Below, in pieces: positions 51,780 through 64,000 of a DNA stretch of 64,000 nt. Position 1 is the stretch's first letter. Each line of letters opens with the position of its first letter. The DNA is from Methanoplanus sp. FWC-SCC4. Lineage in GTDB: Archaea > Halobacteriota > Methanomicrobia > Methanomicrobiales > Methanomicrobiaceae. The notes below the pieces were generated by a model, which saw nothing but the letters and a program-made list of their open reading frames with translations, did no database searches and was not told where the DNA came from. The stretch covers positions 620,001 to 684,000 of the forward strand of contig NZ_CP043875.1 in the NCBI RefSeq assembly GCF_032878975.1. Direction: 5' to 3'. The translations under genes were made by a program, and so were the position numbers.

Positions 51780-52178
51780 TCAGTTCTCCTCCTTTTTGCT
51801 TTCAGCATTATTTTTTTTATCTGTCTTTGTTACTTTGACATTAAACGGATTTTTAATGCTTGTTTTAATGAGATTTCCTTTGAAATCGAGATTAATCCCT
51901 TTAACATTTACTCCGTAGAGATCGTGCATCTCGTTTTCATAAATGAATGCTCCCCAGTAAATATCTGATACGCTTGGGATTTCAATGCCTTCGGTGATTG
52001 AGATTCTCAGGTTTTCAAATTTGTAATCTTTTTCGAAGGAGTAGTTAATCTCAAATGTTTCATCATACTTCCCGCATCCGATTTGAACAAGACGAAAACC
52101 ATTTCCATGCATATCCCTGACATTGGAAATGAGATCTTCCGGTTTGATTTCGGTTATCTTTTGATCTTCAATAGTCAT
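51780..52178 (-). CDS. echD: Ech hydrogenase subunit EchD
   Basis: A 132-aa NuoC-like soluble subunit. RLVQIGCGKYDETFEINYSF in parts and the conserved PSVSDIYWGAFIYENEMHDLYGV block mark the 30-kDa complex I family; a Lys-rich tail follows. No cofactor. Its ATG overlaps the echC stop by 4 nt. Confidence 0.9.
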   Translation of the reverse strand: MTIEDQKITEIKPEDLISNVRDMHGNGFRLVQIGCGKYDETFEINYSFEKDYKFENLRISITEGIEIPSVSDIYWGAFIYENEMHDLYGVNVKGINLDFKGNLIKTSIKNPFNVKVTKTDKKNNAESKKEEN

Positions 52179-52618
52179 TTCTGTTCACCTCCGGTTTTGT
52201 ATGCTTCACGTTTTTTCTCAAGTACATCAAGTGCTTTTACAATTCCGTCAATAATTGATTCAGGCCTTGCTGCACATCCCGGAACATAAACATCAACAGG
52301 TATGAGTTCATTGATGCCTCCTGCAATGTTGTAGCACTGGCGGAAAACTCCTCCTGATGATGCACATATGCCTATGGCTACAACAACATTTGGTTTTGGC
52401 ATCTGGTCATAAATGTTTTTTATGACCTGTCTGTTTTGTTCGTTAACCCCGCCGGTCACAACAAATACATCGGCATGTTTGGGATTTCCTGTATTCAGGA
52501 TTCCAAAACGCTCAACGTCATATAGGGGTGTCAGGCAGGCTAAAACCTCAATATCACAACCGTTGCAGCTTGAGGCATCATAGTGTATTATCCATGGGGA
52601 TTTTTTTAGATATGACAT
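52175..52618 (-). CDS. echC: Ech hydrogenase small subunit EchC
   Basis: A 147-aa NuoB-like subunit carrying the proximal [4Fe-4S] cluster. Cys ligands lie in SSCNGCDIEVLACLTP, IGICASSGG and VPGCAARPE. VTGGVNEQNRQVIKNIYDQMP is conserved. It relays electrons to the NiFe site in EchE. 16 nt after echB. Confidence 0.95.
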   Translation of the reverse strand: MSYLKKSPWIIHYDASSCNGCDIEVLACLTPLYDVERFGILNTGNPKHADVFVVTGGVNEQNRQVIKNIYDQMPKPNVVVAIGICASSGGVFRQCYNIAGGINELIPVDVYVPGCAARPESIIDGIVKALDVLEKKREAYKTGGEQK

Positions 52619-52634
52619 GATTTTTTAACCTCCT

Positions 52635-53510
52635 CTAAATGAAATAAAGTGCCATAAGATTTACGACTCCAAACACTGCTGTTATTATCCAGCAGCTTTT
52701 CAACAATAACTGCCATTTGATTCTTGCAGTTGCATTGTCCACTAAAAGTTCAAGGAAATAGACTACAATTAGTGCGATCAATCCAATTACCGGAGCTGCC
52801 ATTCCAAAGAACAGGAACAGGAATCCCAGCAGAAATACAAGTTCGTAAAGATGTGCTATTTCAGTCATCCCAAGTGTTGAACCCGAAAATTCTGTGGTAA
52901 GACCTTTTACAAGTTCCTGGTGAGCATGGTGTGAAGTTGAAAGGTCAAATGGTGATTTTCTAAGTTTTATTGTGAAAACATAGACCATTCCTATGAATAT
53001 CCCAGGCATCAGAATAATCGGAGCAACACTGTTTTGCAGGATTCCCAGGGTGTCAAATGTTTTTGTAATTTCATAAAAACCGATTGCAGCGATTATGATA
53101 ATCGGTTCAAATGCCATTAACTGAATAAGTTCTCTTTCTGCACCTACGTGGGCATATGGAGAACCCGTTGAATATGCTCCAAGTACAAGAAATACATGAG
53201 CAAGAGTCAGTGCAAATATTACCAGCAGGATGTCGCTTCCTGCAAAGAATAAAACACCTGTTACAATTATGAATATCAGGTAGCTGAATATCCAGAAATT
53301 CTGTGACTCATGAACAACAATATTTTCCTTTTCAAACAGCTTGAATATATCATAAAGTGGCTGAAGAACCGGTGGTCCGACTCTTCCCTGCATTCTGGCT
53401 GTGATTTTACGGTCAATTCCTGTGATTACAGCTCCTATAAAGGGAGCAAGTATCACAAATAATATTGCGCCTGCCAGTTGATATACGGGAATATTCTCTA
53501 TAATATTCAT
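52635..53510 (-). CDS. echB: Ech hydrogenase membrane subunit EchB
   Basis: A 291-aa NuoH-like protein with about eight transmembrane helices. The conserved cytoplasmic loops GRVGPPVLQPLYDIFKLFEKE and SPFDLSTSHHAHQELVKGL, with the acidic residues of the proton path (VGAERELIQLM), are intact. Its start overlaps the echA stop by 4 nt. Confidence 0.95.
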   Translation of the reverse strand: MNIIENIPVYQLAGAILFVILAPFIGAVITGIDRKITARMQGRVGPPVLQPLYDIFKLFEKENIVVHESQNFWIFSYLIFIIVTGVLFFAGSDILLVIFALTLAHVFLVLGAYSTGSPYAHVGAERELIQLMAFEPIIIIAAIGFYEITKTFDTLGILQNSVAPIILMPGIFIGMVYVFTIKLRKSPFDLSTSHHAHQELVKGLTTEFSGSTLGMTEIAHLYELVFLLGFLFLFFGMAAPVIGLIALIVVYFLELLVDNATARIKWQLLLKSCWIITAVFGVVNLMALYFI

Positions 53511-55438
53511 ATGAACATCACCATCCCGGAAAGAATCATTGCAGCCAGTATAAACAAAATTGCAATGATAATTATTGTTAAAAGGTTACCTGCTTTTGCG
53601 ATTTTTTCTTCACCAAAATATTCTTCCAGGTAGTAGTTGGACATTTCCAGATCCTTCTTTATTCCCATGCTACCGCTAAATGACATGTCAGCCCCTGTTG
53701 GCCTGGCACACATGTACTGCTGCTTTATTGTTCTTCCCTTTCCAAAGTGCAACAGTGAAAGAGGCAGAAGCACGATCAATACGAGCATCATTATCATTAT
53801 GATCATATTGTTCAGGCTTAAAAGATGAGAAGCCGTTCCATATACTTCTCCAAGGTATGGTTCAATTAATTCACTTGAGATAAGTGGGAAGAACAGGCAG
53901 GTAATTACAGTAAGTCCTCCCAGTGCATAAATAGCAGTCATTTCCTGTCCGGATGCCTCTTTTTTGAGAGGCTCTGATTTTGTCCTGACTTCTATTAGTT
54001 TTCCCATCCACTTTGCCCAGAAGAACACTGTTATTCCACTTCCATAGGCTATTATTGCCACAAGCAGCATTCCAAAAGGCGGAAGAGCATTTACAAATGC
54101 GTGAATTGTTGCCCATTTTGATATGAGCATTCCAAATGGTGCGAGAAACATTCCGGCAATTCCTATAAGCATCATTGTTGCGATCTTTGGCATTGTTGCA
54201 ATAAGGCCGGACATATCCTCAATATCCCTTGAGTGTTTTTTGTGTTCAACCGAACCTACTGACAGGAATAATAGTGACTTTGCAACTGCATGGAATATTA
54301 TCAGAAGTATCGCTGCCCAGACAGCTTCCTGGGTGCCTATTCCTGCACATGCCACAACAAGTCCGAGGTTTGCAATTGTAGAATAAGCCAGAACTTTCTT
54401 GGCATTGCTCTGACTGATTGCTATTGCGGATGCGAAAAGGAATGTGAATGCTCCAACAAGTGAGATCATGATTCCTATAAGATTTCCTTCAAAAACTGGA
54501 GCAAATCTGACAATCACATAAACACCTGCTTTTACCATTGTGCTTGAATGGAGAAGTGCAGATACCGGTGTTGGTGCAATCATAGCCCCGACAAGCCATG
54601 ATGAAAAAGGCATCTGTGCTGATTTAGTAAGTCCTGCAAAACCTATCAGAGCTGCAGGTATTAGTGCAACTGCAGGGCCTGCTGCAATCAGGTTATTCAG
54701 ATATATATATTCAGCATTTCCTGAGAACAACAGTATAAACATTATCGAAAATGCAAATGCAACTCCTCCAAGAGTATTCAACAAAAGGGCCCAGAATGCG
54801 TTTTTCCAGGCAATTTCGTCTCTTGCATATCCGATTAAAAGGAACGAACAAAGAGTTGTAATTTCCCAGAACAGGAACAGCCATACAATGTGATTTGAGA
54901 ATACTATTCCAAACATTGCAGAAAGGAACAGGAACATCAGGAAGAAAAACAAAGGCCTTCTGTCTTTGATTTCTTTGTGGTGGTCCTGATAGCTTTTCAT
55001 ATATCCGACAGCGTAAACACAGATTAAACTTCCAATAATGCCTATAATCAGTGCCATTATCACTGAAAATTCATCTAAAAAGAGTTCCTGTGATAATGCT
55101 GCATGTGATACGGCAAAATTTTCAGCATAAAGGATAGCTGCTGTCTGAATTGCCACGAGTACCGCAATCAGATAGTGTTTGAATTTAACACTTATTCCAA
55201 TGATGAACAGTGCGATTGCAACTTCAATTGCAATCATTAAAGTGCCTGTCAGTTCTGAGCCAATGGTATAAAATGATAAACCATTCCCATATGTGGTGAC
55301 AAACAGATATAATGAAGCAACTGCTGTAACAACCGCTGATATTTTAACGATTGAATCTCTCAATCCACCATTAGGAAGCACTAGCATAAGAAGTGCTGCA
55401 ATAAGTGGAAAGAGGATTAAAAAGATTAGTATGTCCAC
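53507..55438 (-). CDS. echA: Ech hydrogenase membrane subunit EchA
   Basis: A 643-aa NuoL/MrpA-like ion pump subunit with about 15 helices. The core motifs are LFWEITTLCSFLLIGY (key Glu), GLTKSAQMPFSSWLVGAM (key Lys) and TPVSALLHSSTMVKAGVYVI, followed by KKVLAYSTIANLGLV. The start is GTG at 55438 with GAGGG six nt upstream; an in-frame ATG 12 codons up has no ribosome-binding site. First gene of the six-gene ech operon. Confidence 0.94.
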   Translation of the reverse strand: MDILIFLILFPLIAALLMLVLPNGGLRDSIVKISAVVTAVASLYLFVTTYGNGLSFYTIGSELTGTLMIAIEVAIALFIIGISVKFKHYLIAVLVAIQTAAILYAENFAVSHAALSQELFLDEFSVIMALIIGIIGSLICVYAVGYMKSYQDHHKEIKDRRPLFFFLMFLFLSAMFGIVFSNHIVWLFLFWEITTLCSFLLIGYARDEIAWKNAFWALLLNTLGGVAFAFSIMFILLFSGNAEYIYLNNLIAAGPAVALIPAALIGFAGLTKSAQMPFSSWLVGAMIAPTPVSALLHSSTMVKAGVYVIVRFAPVFEGNLIGIMISLVGAFTFLFASAIAISQSNAKKVLAYSTIANLGLVVACAGIGTQEAVWAAILLIIFHAVAKSLLFLSVGSVEHKKHSRDIEDMSGLIATMPKIATMMLIGIAGMFLAPFGMLISKWATIHAFVNALPPFGMLLVAIIAYGSGITVFFWAKWMGKLIEVRTKSEPLKKEASGQEMTAIYALGGLTVITCLFFPLISSELIEPYLGEVYGTASHLLSLNNMIIMIMMLVLIVLLPLSLLHFGKGRTIKQQYMCARPTGADMSFSGSMGIKKDLEMSNYYLEEYFGEEKIAKAGNLLTIIIIAILFILAAMILSGMVMFI

Positions 55439-55697
55439 ATATATCCCTCTGATTCTAATATTCGGGTTTAACACTATTTATCATTTACAATTTAACATAT
55501 TCGTGAATAATCACAAAGAATTGAATTTGTTCTGCAAAATAGCGTTATTTATTGTTTATGTGCTCAGAATGGATTTAATCAGTCAATATGGTTAAAAATG
55601 TCCTGATATAATTTTAAATTTGGGATGCGCGAAAAAAGCGGACTATAATTCAGTCTTCAATAAATATCATGATTAATTATTTATACTAAAAAGATAA
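55439..55697. other. Gap between nusA and the ech operon
   Basis: About 259 nt, A+T-rich, carrying the probable ech promoter (TATA-like CATAAACAATAAATA read on the minus strand near 55549-55565) and an imperfect palindrome TTCGTGA-ATAA-TCACAAA at 55500-55517. No RNA gene seen. Confidence 0.45.
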
Positions 55698-56147
55698 TTA
55701 AAGAGTTTCTTCTGTAATTATCTGAACATTTACTATGTCGTGCTGGCGTTCTGCAAGCTTGTTTGCCTTGAAAATGTTCTTTCCCCCTTTTCCAATAGCA
55801 ATGCCCCGATCTTCCTCTTCAACATCAACATTTGCAATGTATTCGCCTTCCTCATTTTCTGTAATCTCAACAGAGATTACACGGGCCGGTAAGAAGCAGT
55901 TTTTAATGAATTGCTCTGCATCGTTAGAAAATTCAACAACTTCAATTTTTTTGCCAAGTTCCTCAGAGGCTTTTTTAATGCTTGCACCCTGCTTTCCAAT
56001 AGCACGGCCCATGTCCCCTGGATTGATAACAAAAATGAGGCGTTCATTTCTTTCATCAACAATACAGTCGCGGCTTCCTGCACCTGTAATGTCTTCAAAT
56101 TGCTTCATCAGCTGAAGACTCTGTTCGTTTAAGACGATTTCACCCAT
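55698..56147 (-). CDS. nusA: NusA-like transcription factor
   Basis: A 149-aa archaeal NusA made of two KH domains without the S1 domain. GxxG loops are seen in GRAIGKQGASIKKASEEL (about 52) and GIAIGKGGKNIFKANKL (about 118). Role in transcription elongation/antitermination is inferred. Follows rpl30e by 4 nt; ends the rpo operon here. Confidence 0.94.
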   Translation of the reverse strand: MGEIVLNEQSLQLMKQFEDITGAGSRDCIVDERNERLIFVINPGDMGRAIGKQGASIKKASEELGKKIEVVEFSNDAEQFIKNCFLPARVISVEITENEEGEYIANVDVEEEDRGIAIGKGGKNIFKANKLAERQHDIVNVQIITEETL

Positions 56148-56151
56148 ATAC

Positions 56152-56439
56152 TTATGCCCTCTTTAGGCTGAGGATATCAGAATCTCCTGCTTCTAAGATT
56201 GCAAGAGCACTTACAAAGTGTGGTCTTCCGCAGGACACTCCGAGTGCCTTGCTTGAGTCATCATACGTGTAGGTGAATACATTCTGTTCATTTAAATATG
56301 AAATAAATTCTTCAGGACAATTGTTTGCAACAACAATCATCTGTGCTTTTCCCTCTGAAATACAATCTTTTGTTTCTTTCTGTCCGATAACGACAGAGCC
56401 TGACTTAATTGCGCGTCTGAGAGACGTTTCGAAATCCAT
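56152..56439 (-). CDS. rpl30e: 50S ribosomal protein L30e
   Basis: A 95-aa protein of the L7Ae/L30e fold. SGSVVIGQKETKDCISEGKAQMIVVANNCP in parts is the RNA-binding alpha-beta core. TAGGAGAAT upstream of the ATG is the ribosome-binding site. Standard place between rpoA2 and nusA. Confidence 0.96.
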   Translation of the reverse strand: MDFETSLRRAIKSGSVVIGQKETKDCISEGKAQMIVVANNCPEEFISYLNEQNVFTYTYDDSSKALGVSCGRPHFVSALAILEAGDSDILSLKRA

Positions 56440-56462
56440 TGAAATTCTCCTAAAATTTTGTT

Positions 56463-60277
<3,815 letters not shown>

Positions 60278-60297
60278 TTTTAATTAGGCCCCCTTTA

Positions 60298-62127
60298 TTA
60301 TACCTGATCCTCAAGATGCATTCTTGGTGCTATGCACATACTTTTCATTTCATCCAAGAGAAGTTTGAATGCATAACTCATTTCTACAGAGTAGATGTCT
60401 GTTTCATTTCCACAGGCAAGACAACGGGTGACATTGCGGTTTCTGTCAAGGAATGCAATCATACCACATTTTGCACAGACATATTGCTCTACTTTATCAG
60501 ATTCATCTAAAAGACGTTCTTTCAGAGCCATTGCAGCACCGTGTCCTATTAATACATCACGTTCCATTTCTCCGAATCTCAGACCACCCTCACGTGCACG
60601 TCCTTCTGTTGGCTGGCGTGTTAAAACCTGTACCGGACCGCGTGAACGGGCATGCATTTTTGAAGATACCATGTGGTAAAGTTTCTGGTAGTAGATAACG
60701 CCAACGTAAATATCTGCTTTAAACTGTTTGCCGGTGATACCGTCATACATTACTTCACGGCCGTTATGTGCGAATCCGAGAGCCTTTAAAGATTTTCTCA
60801 AGACTTCTTCGGATTCTCCTCCAAAAGCTGTAGCATTGATTCTTCTTCCTTCCAGAGAACCAACCTTTCCACCAAGCATCTCAAGCATGTGACCTACTGT
60901 CATACGTGAAGGGATAGCGTGTGGATTTATAACCAGATCAGGTGCAATACCGGCTTCGGTAAATGGCATATTTTCCTGTGGGATAATAAGTCCTACAACA
61001 CCTTTCTGACCGTGACGGGATGCAAACTTGTCACCTACTTCAGGTACACGGAGATCACGTGTTCTTACCTTTACAAGGCGTGATGAATTCTCACCCTCTG
61101 TCACAATTACCGTGTCAACGATACCATGTTCATTGCTTCTCATTGTAACAGATGTGTCGCGGCGCTTTTCAACTGCAATAAGTTCTCCGCTTGGTTCCTC
61201 AAGGAAACGGGGCGGGGATGTTTTACCGATGAGAACATCTTTTTCCTTGACAATTGTTTCAGGATTGATAATACCGTCACTGTCAAGATTCTGGTAATAT
61301 TCAGAACCATGAGCTCCTGAAACTTCTTCGTCAGGAACTTCGATCTTGTCTACCTGACCTCCAGGGTATCTTCTTTCTTCTCCATCATATGTTCTGAAGA
61401 AGTGGGAGCGGCCTACCCCTCTTTCAATAGAAGCTTTGTTGTAGATCAATGAATCTTCAATATTGAAACCTTCGTAAGATAAAACTGCAACTACAAGGTT
61501 TTGTCCGGCTGCACGGTCATCTGAGCCAATAACTCTGGATGTCTGTGTATGAACAAGTGATTTCTGTACATAGTGAAGAAGATGGCCACGTGTATCCGGC
61601 CTTAACTTCATATTTGAAGAACCGAATCCGAGTGCCTGTTTGATCATACCTGCACCCATTGTTACACGTGGTGATGCATTGTGTTCAGGGAAAGGAACGT
61701 GTGCCGCACCTAATCCAAGAATGAGAGATGCATCAATTTCAAGATGTGTATGTTCCTGAGTCAGATCATCTTCTTTAATTGCGATATACAGATCTTCCTC
61801 TTCCTCGGCATCTATGAATTCAATAAGACCTTCCGCTACAAGATCCATGAAATCAATTTCATGGGATTTAAGCCTTGCAATGTCTTCGTTTGTTAGAAGT
61901 GGGCGTCCTCCTTCAACAATTATTAACGGACGGCGTGCTCTTCCTCTGTCTGTGTGAATGATAATGTCGCCGTTATATTTCTTGTGTGAAATGTTGATTT
62001 GGGGGGATAATTCTCCTCTTCTTCTCATTCGTTGAACATTGGATACAAGTCCCACAGGATCATCACAGAGACCTATGAGTGCTCCGTCAACGAATACTCT
62101 TGATTTTTTTGTTAAGTTAGAGCTCAT
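60298..62127 (-). CDS. rpoB1: RNA polymerase subunit B'
   Basis: A 609-aa C-terminal part of the second subunit. [35 protein letters not shown], the [19 protein letters not shown] block and the zinc ribbon CAKCGMIA...CLACGNET near the end are present. Its ATG overlaps the rpoB2 stop by 4 nt. The B'/B'' split is typical of methanogens and relatives, so not a frameshift. Confidence 0.98.
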   Translation of the reverse strand: MSSNLTKKSRVFVDGALIGLCDDPVGLVSNVQRMRRRGELSPQINISHKKYNGDIIIHTDRGRARRPLIIVEGGRPLLTNEDIARLKSHEIDFMDLVAEGLIEFIDAEEEEDLYIAIKEDDLTQEHTHLEIDASLILGLGAAHVPFPEHNASPRVTMGAGMIKQALGFGSSNMKLRPDTRGHLLHYVQKSLVHTQTSRVIGSDDRAAGQNLVVAVLSYEGFNIEDSLIYNKASIERGVGRSHFFRTYDGEERRYPGGQVDKIEVPDEEVSGAHGSEYYQNLDSDGIINPETIVKEKDVLIGKTSPPRFLEEPSGELIAVEKRRDTSVTMRSNEHGIVDTVIVTEGENSSRLVKVRTRDLRVPEVGDKFASRHGQKGVVGLIIPQENMPFTEAGIAPDLVINPHAIPSRMTVGHMLEMLGGKVGSLEGRRINATAFGGESEEVLRKSLKALGFAHNGREVMYDGITGKQFKADIYVGVIYYQKLYHMVSSKMHARSRGPVQVLTRQPTEGRAREGGLRFGEMERDVLIGHGAAMALKERLLDESDKVEQYVCAKCGMIAFLDRNRNVTRCLACGNETDIYSVEMSYAFKLLLDEMKSMCIAPRMHLEDQV

Positions 62128-63683
62128 AATACCTCCCTTTTGAGTTCTTCCACACCAAGGTTGTAGAGCATTCTGTTAATTGCCTGCTCGTCTTTAACTC
62201 CTTTTGAGATTTCAACCATTTGAGCAAAGTTTTTAACAAGACCACAATTTGGACCTTCAGGAGTTTCCGAAGGACATATTCTTCCCCATTGTGTCGGGTG
62301 AAGATCACGGGCCTCAAAGTGAGGTTGTGAACGGGACAATGGTGATATTACACGGCGCAGGTGAGATACAACTGCCATATGATCAACTCTGTCTAATAAC
62401 TGTGAAACACCGGTTCTTCCACCAACCCAGTTTCCAGTTGCAAGAGGATGCAGAAGTCTCTCTGTTAAAACATCTGCACGAACAGCCGTGCTGATTGACA
62501 AATCCCTGTGTCTCATGCTTGCACGTTCCAGCTGGTATTTCACATCACGTGTAAGTCTGTTCAGTGAAATACGGAATAAATCTTCCATCAAATCCCCGGC
62601 AAGTTTCAGACGCTTGTTTGAATAGTGATCTTTATCATCAATTTTTCTTCTGTCAAGGACAAGATCAAAACAGGCTTCTCCCATTCTTCCAAGGAAGTGT
62701 GCTTTTGCAAGGCGGACACTTTCAACTGCTGCTTGGTATCCGGGATCTTCTTCTTTTATTCCTGCAGGCATCAGCTCATTTAAGTGCGGAAGGAGGTAAT
62801 TGTCAAGAACAAACTCTGCACGCTTTTTCTGGTAATCTTTTGTCTGATTTGGTGCAAGTTTTTTACCAACGTACATTATACCTTCTTCAGTGTTGTCGCA
62901 TTCACTTTCTTCGAGATTCTGGAGCATGAAGGTAAGAACGTCTTCATCTGTTGAAACAGCATTTACAACATCTTCATCGCTATTGAGACCAAGTGCACGC
63001 ATTAAATCTACGAATTTAAGGTGACCTGCAACAGACGGAAATGAAACTTCCAAAATATTTTTCTTGTTTCTTTCAACAATGACAAGTGCACGATATCCGC
63101 GATACTGGGAGAATACTTTAGCAACGTATATTCTTTCATTGTATCTTTCGGTGTATTCTGTCATGATCTTATTTGATGCAAGATCTTCCAGTGTCATTAA
63201 TACACGTTCAGAACCGTTTACGATGAAATATCCTCCCGGATCGTGTGAATCTTCACCATGTTCTATTCTCTCATCGTCTGAGAGTCCACACAGGTTACAG
63301 ACGCTGGATCCAACCATTACAGGTAATTGCCCTATGGTTGTTGTCACTGTTTCCTGTCTTTCGTCTCCCTGAACCAGTACCATATCCAGCTGTATTGGAG
63401 CAGCATAGGTCAGGTTTCTGAGACGGGCTTCGCTTGGGTAAAGACCGGACTGTGATCCGTCTGCTTCACGAACCACTGGTTTTTCTACCCTTATAGTGCC
63501 TAGTTCAACCCATACAGGTTCATTGTCTTTTCCTCTTTGAGCTATGTCAGTTTCAATGACACGCTGTTCATCTACAACTTTCTGTAAATTGTAGTCTAGG
63601 AAATAATTGTATGAATCAAGCTGATGGCGCGCAACGTGTGCGCGTGAAAAATACGCTTCAGATAATGTTTTACGATCTAACAA
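62124..63683 (-). CDS. rpoB2: RNA polymerase subunit B''
   Basis: A 519-aa N-terminal part of the second subunit. [24 protein letters not shown] in parts, [13 protein letters not shown] (protrusion), and [36 protein letters not shown] near the end in parts. Start is TTG at 63683 with GGTGGTC upstream. rpoH precedes by 37 nt. Confidence 0.97.
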   Translation of the reverse strand: MLDRKTLSEAYFSRAHVARHQLDSYNYFLDYNLQKVVDEQRVIETDIAQRGKDNEPVWVELGTIRVEKPVVREADGSQSGLYPSEARLRNLTYAAPIQLDMVLVQGDERQETVTTTIGQLPVMVGSSVCNLCGLSDDERIEHGEDSHDPGGYFIVNGSERVLMTLEDLASNKIMTEYTERYNERIYVAKVFSQYRGYRALVIVERNKKNILEVSFPSVAGHLKFVDLMRALGLNSDEDVVNAVSTDEDVLTFMLQNLEESECDNTEEGIMYVGKKLAPNQTKDYQKKRAEFVLDNYLLPHLNELMPAGIKEEDPGYQAAVESVRLAKAHFLGRMGEACFDLVLDRRKIDDKDHYSNKRLKLAGDLMEDLFRISLNRLTRDVKYQLERASMRHRDLSISTAVRADVLTERLLHPLATGNWVGGRTGVSQLLDRVDHMAVVSHLRRVISPLSRSQPHFEARDLHPTQWGRICPSETPEGPNCGLVKNFAQMVEISKGVKDEQAINRMLYNLGVEELKREVL

Positions 63684-63720
63684 ACGAGACCACCCTGGGA
63701 ATTAATAAAATTTGAATTAA

Positions 63721-63972
63721 TTATTTCTTTGGCCTCTTTACGACCATTCTATACGCTTCGGCCAGACCAGCGGTTTGACTTGTGCGGACAATCCTGATTA
63801 CGTCATTGATCTTTGCTCCAACTTCTTTTACTGCCGGATCATCGTGGTAAATTTTTGGAAGCTGGTCACGGGTAATCTGGTAGAAAGTAAGCAGATCCTG
63901 GATCTCTTCCTGACTCATGATTTGATGGTCAGGTACCATAACATGTTTTAATACCGAAAAATTGGTGCTCAT
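63721..63972 (-). CDS. rpoH: RNA polymerase subunit H
   Basis: An 83-aa subunit, homologue of the Rpb5 C-terminal domain. [44 protein letters not shown] in parts and [13 protein letters not shown] are diagnostic. It opens the rpoH-B''-B'-A'-A'' operon. Only 28 nt upstream are visible, so its promoter cannot be described. Confidence 0.97.
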   Translation of the reverse strand: MSTNFSVLKHVMVPDHQIMSQEEIQDLLTFYQITRDQLPKIYHDDPAVKEVGAKINDVIRIVRTSQTAGLAEAYRMVVKRPKK

Positions 63973-64000
63973 CTCTTAGCCCCTGATGATATATTGAGTT

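Noticed and set aside
53507-55438. Mrp antiporter or complex I instead of Ech for the NuoL-like gene
   Set aside because: Neighbours carry NiFe-binding Cys pairs and the order A-B-C-D-E-F matches Ech hydrogenase.
55500-55517. Operator in the ech leader (TTCGTGA-ATAA-TCACAAA)
   Set aside because: The palindrome is imperfect and short, and such matches are expected by chance in this A+T-rich gap; kept only as a note in the gap entry.
62124-62127. Possible frameshift splitting RNA polymerase B into two genes
   Set aside because: B'/B'' split is the normal state in methanogens; the 4-nt ATGA overlap is a regular coupling.

Overview
The window is a contiguous, gene-dense, A+T-rich stretch of a euryarchaeal chromosome. 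The gene set is archaeal throughout: RNA polymerase with split B (B'/B'') and split A (A'/A'') subunits, eL/eS-type ribosomal proteins, SRP54/FtsY, prefoldin, aIF1, aIF6, Pus10/TrmY and PDCD5. The Ech-type six-subunit membrane [NiFe] hydrogenase, cobyric acid synthase and DUF473 point to a methanogen. The mix with bacterial-type MutS/MutL and exonuclease VII suggests Methanomicrobiales (Methanoplanus/Methanolacinia-like). That placement is inference, because no methanogenesis marker such as mcr lies in the window.

Layout. 0-2.3 kb: end of mutS, then mutL (+). 2.3-6.5 kb: an HdeD-like membrane protein, an archaeal HemK2-type methyltransferase, a two-META-domain lipoprotein (all -) and a HerA-like ATPase (+). 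6.6-16.7 kb: a long minus-strand information-processing cluster running rnp4-yhbY / rps19e-PDCD5-PP-loop-rpl39e-rpl31e-aIF6-rpl18a-pfdA-ftsY-srp54-trmY-pus10-rpl21e-rpoF-DUF655-ksgA, with many start/stop overlaps. rpl39e (50 aa) is easily missed. 16.8-29.5 kb: mixed metabolic and housekeeping genes: purN, a CNNM/CorC transporter, a TIM-barrel isomerase, xseAB, DUF371, a zinc-finger protein, an FKBP-like protein, Hsp20, a CBS-ParB fusion, a sugar-nucleotide pyrophosphorylase, two Cys-rich proteins, cobQ and aIF1.

29.6-38.2 kb: an archaeal type IV pilus/type II secretion-like module: two TadC/FlaJ-like membrane proteins, a 902-aa GspE/VirB11 ATPase with a long acidic N-terminus, an unknown 204-aa protein, a prepilin peptidase and, after hisI, a PIN-ATPase-KH protein. 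No pilin gene is visible. 38.2-50.1 kb: leuS, a DUF5611-like protein, PAC2 and DUF473 proteins, tRNA-Arg(UCU), metG, an orphan protein, a DHH phosphoesterase, tRNA-Phe(GAA), an exported Gln-rich protein, a class II photolyase and a small Cys protein.

50.3-55.4 kb: echABCDEF (-). 55.7-64 kb: rpoH-rpoB2-rpoB1-rpoA1-rpoA2-rpl30e-nusA (-). The usual archaeal continuation (S12, S7, EF-2, EF-1A) is absent; the ech operon follows instead.

I saw no insertion sequence, CRISPR array, prophage, intein or clear pseudogene. The most interesting leads are the pilus-like module with its unknown member, the structured promoter/leader of the rps19e operon, the 113-nt antisense overlap of xseB with the DUF371 gene, the nested hairpin after hsp20, and the PP-loop enzyme inside the ribosomal cluster.
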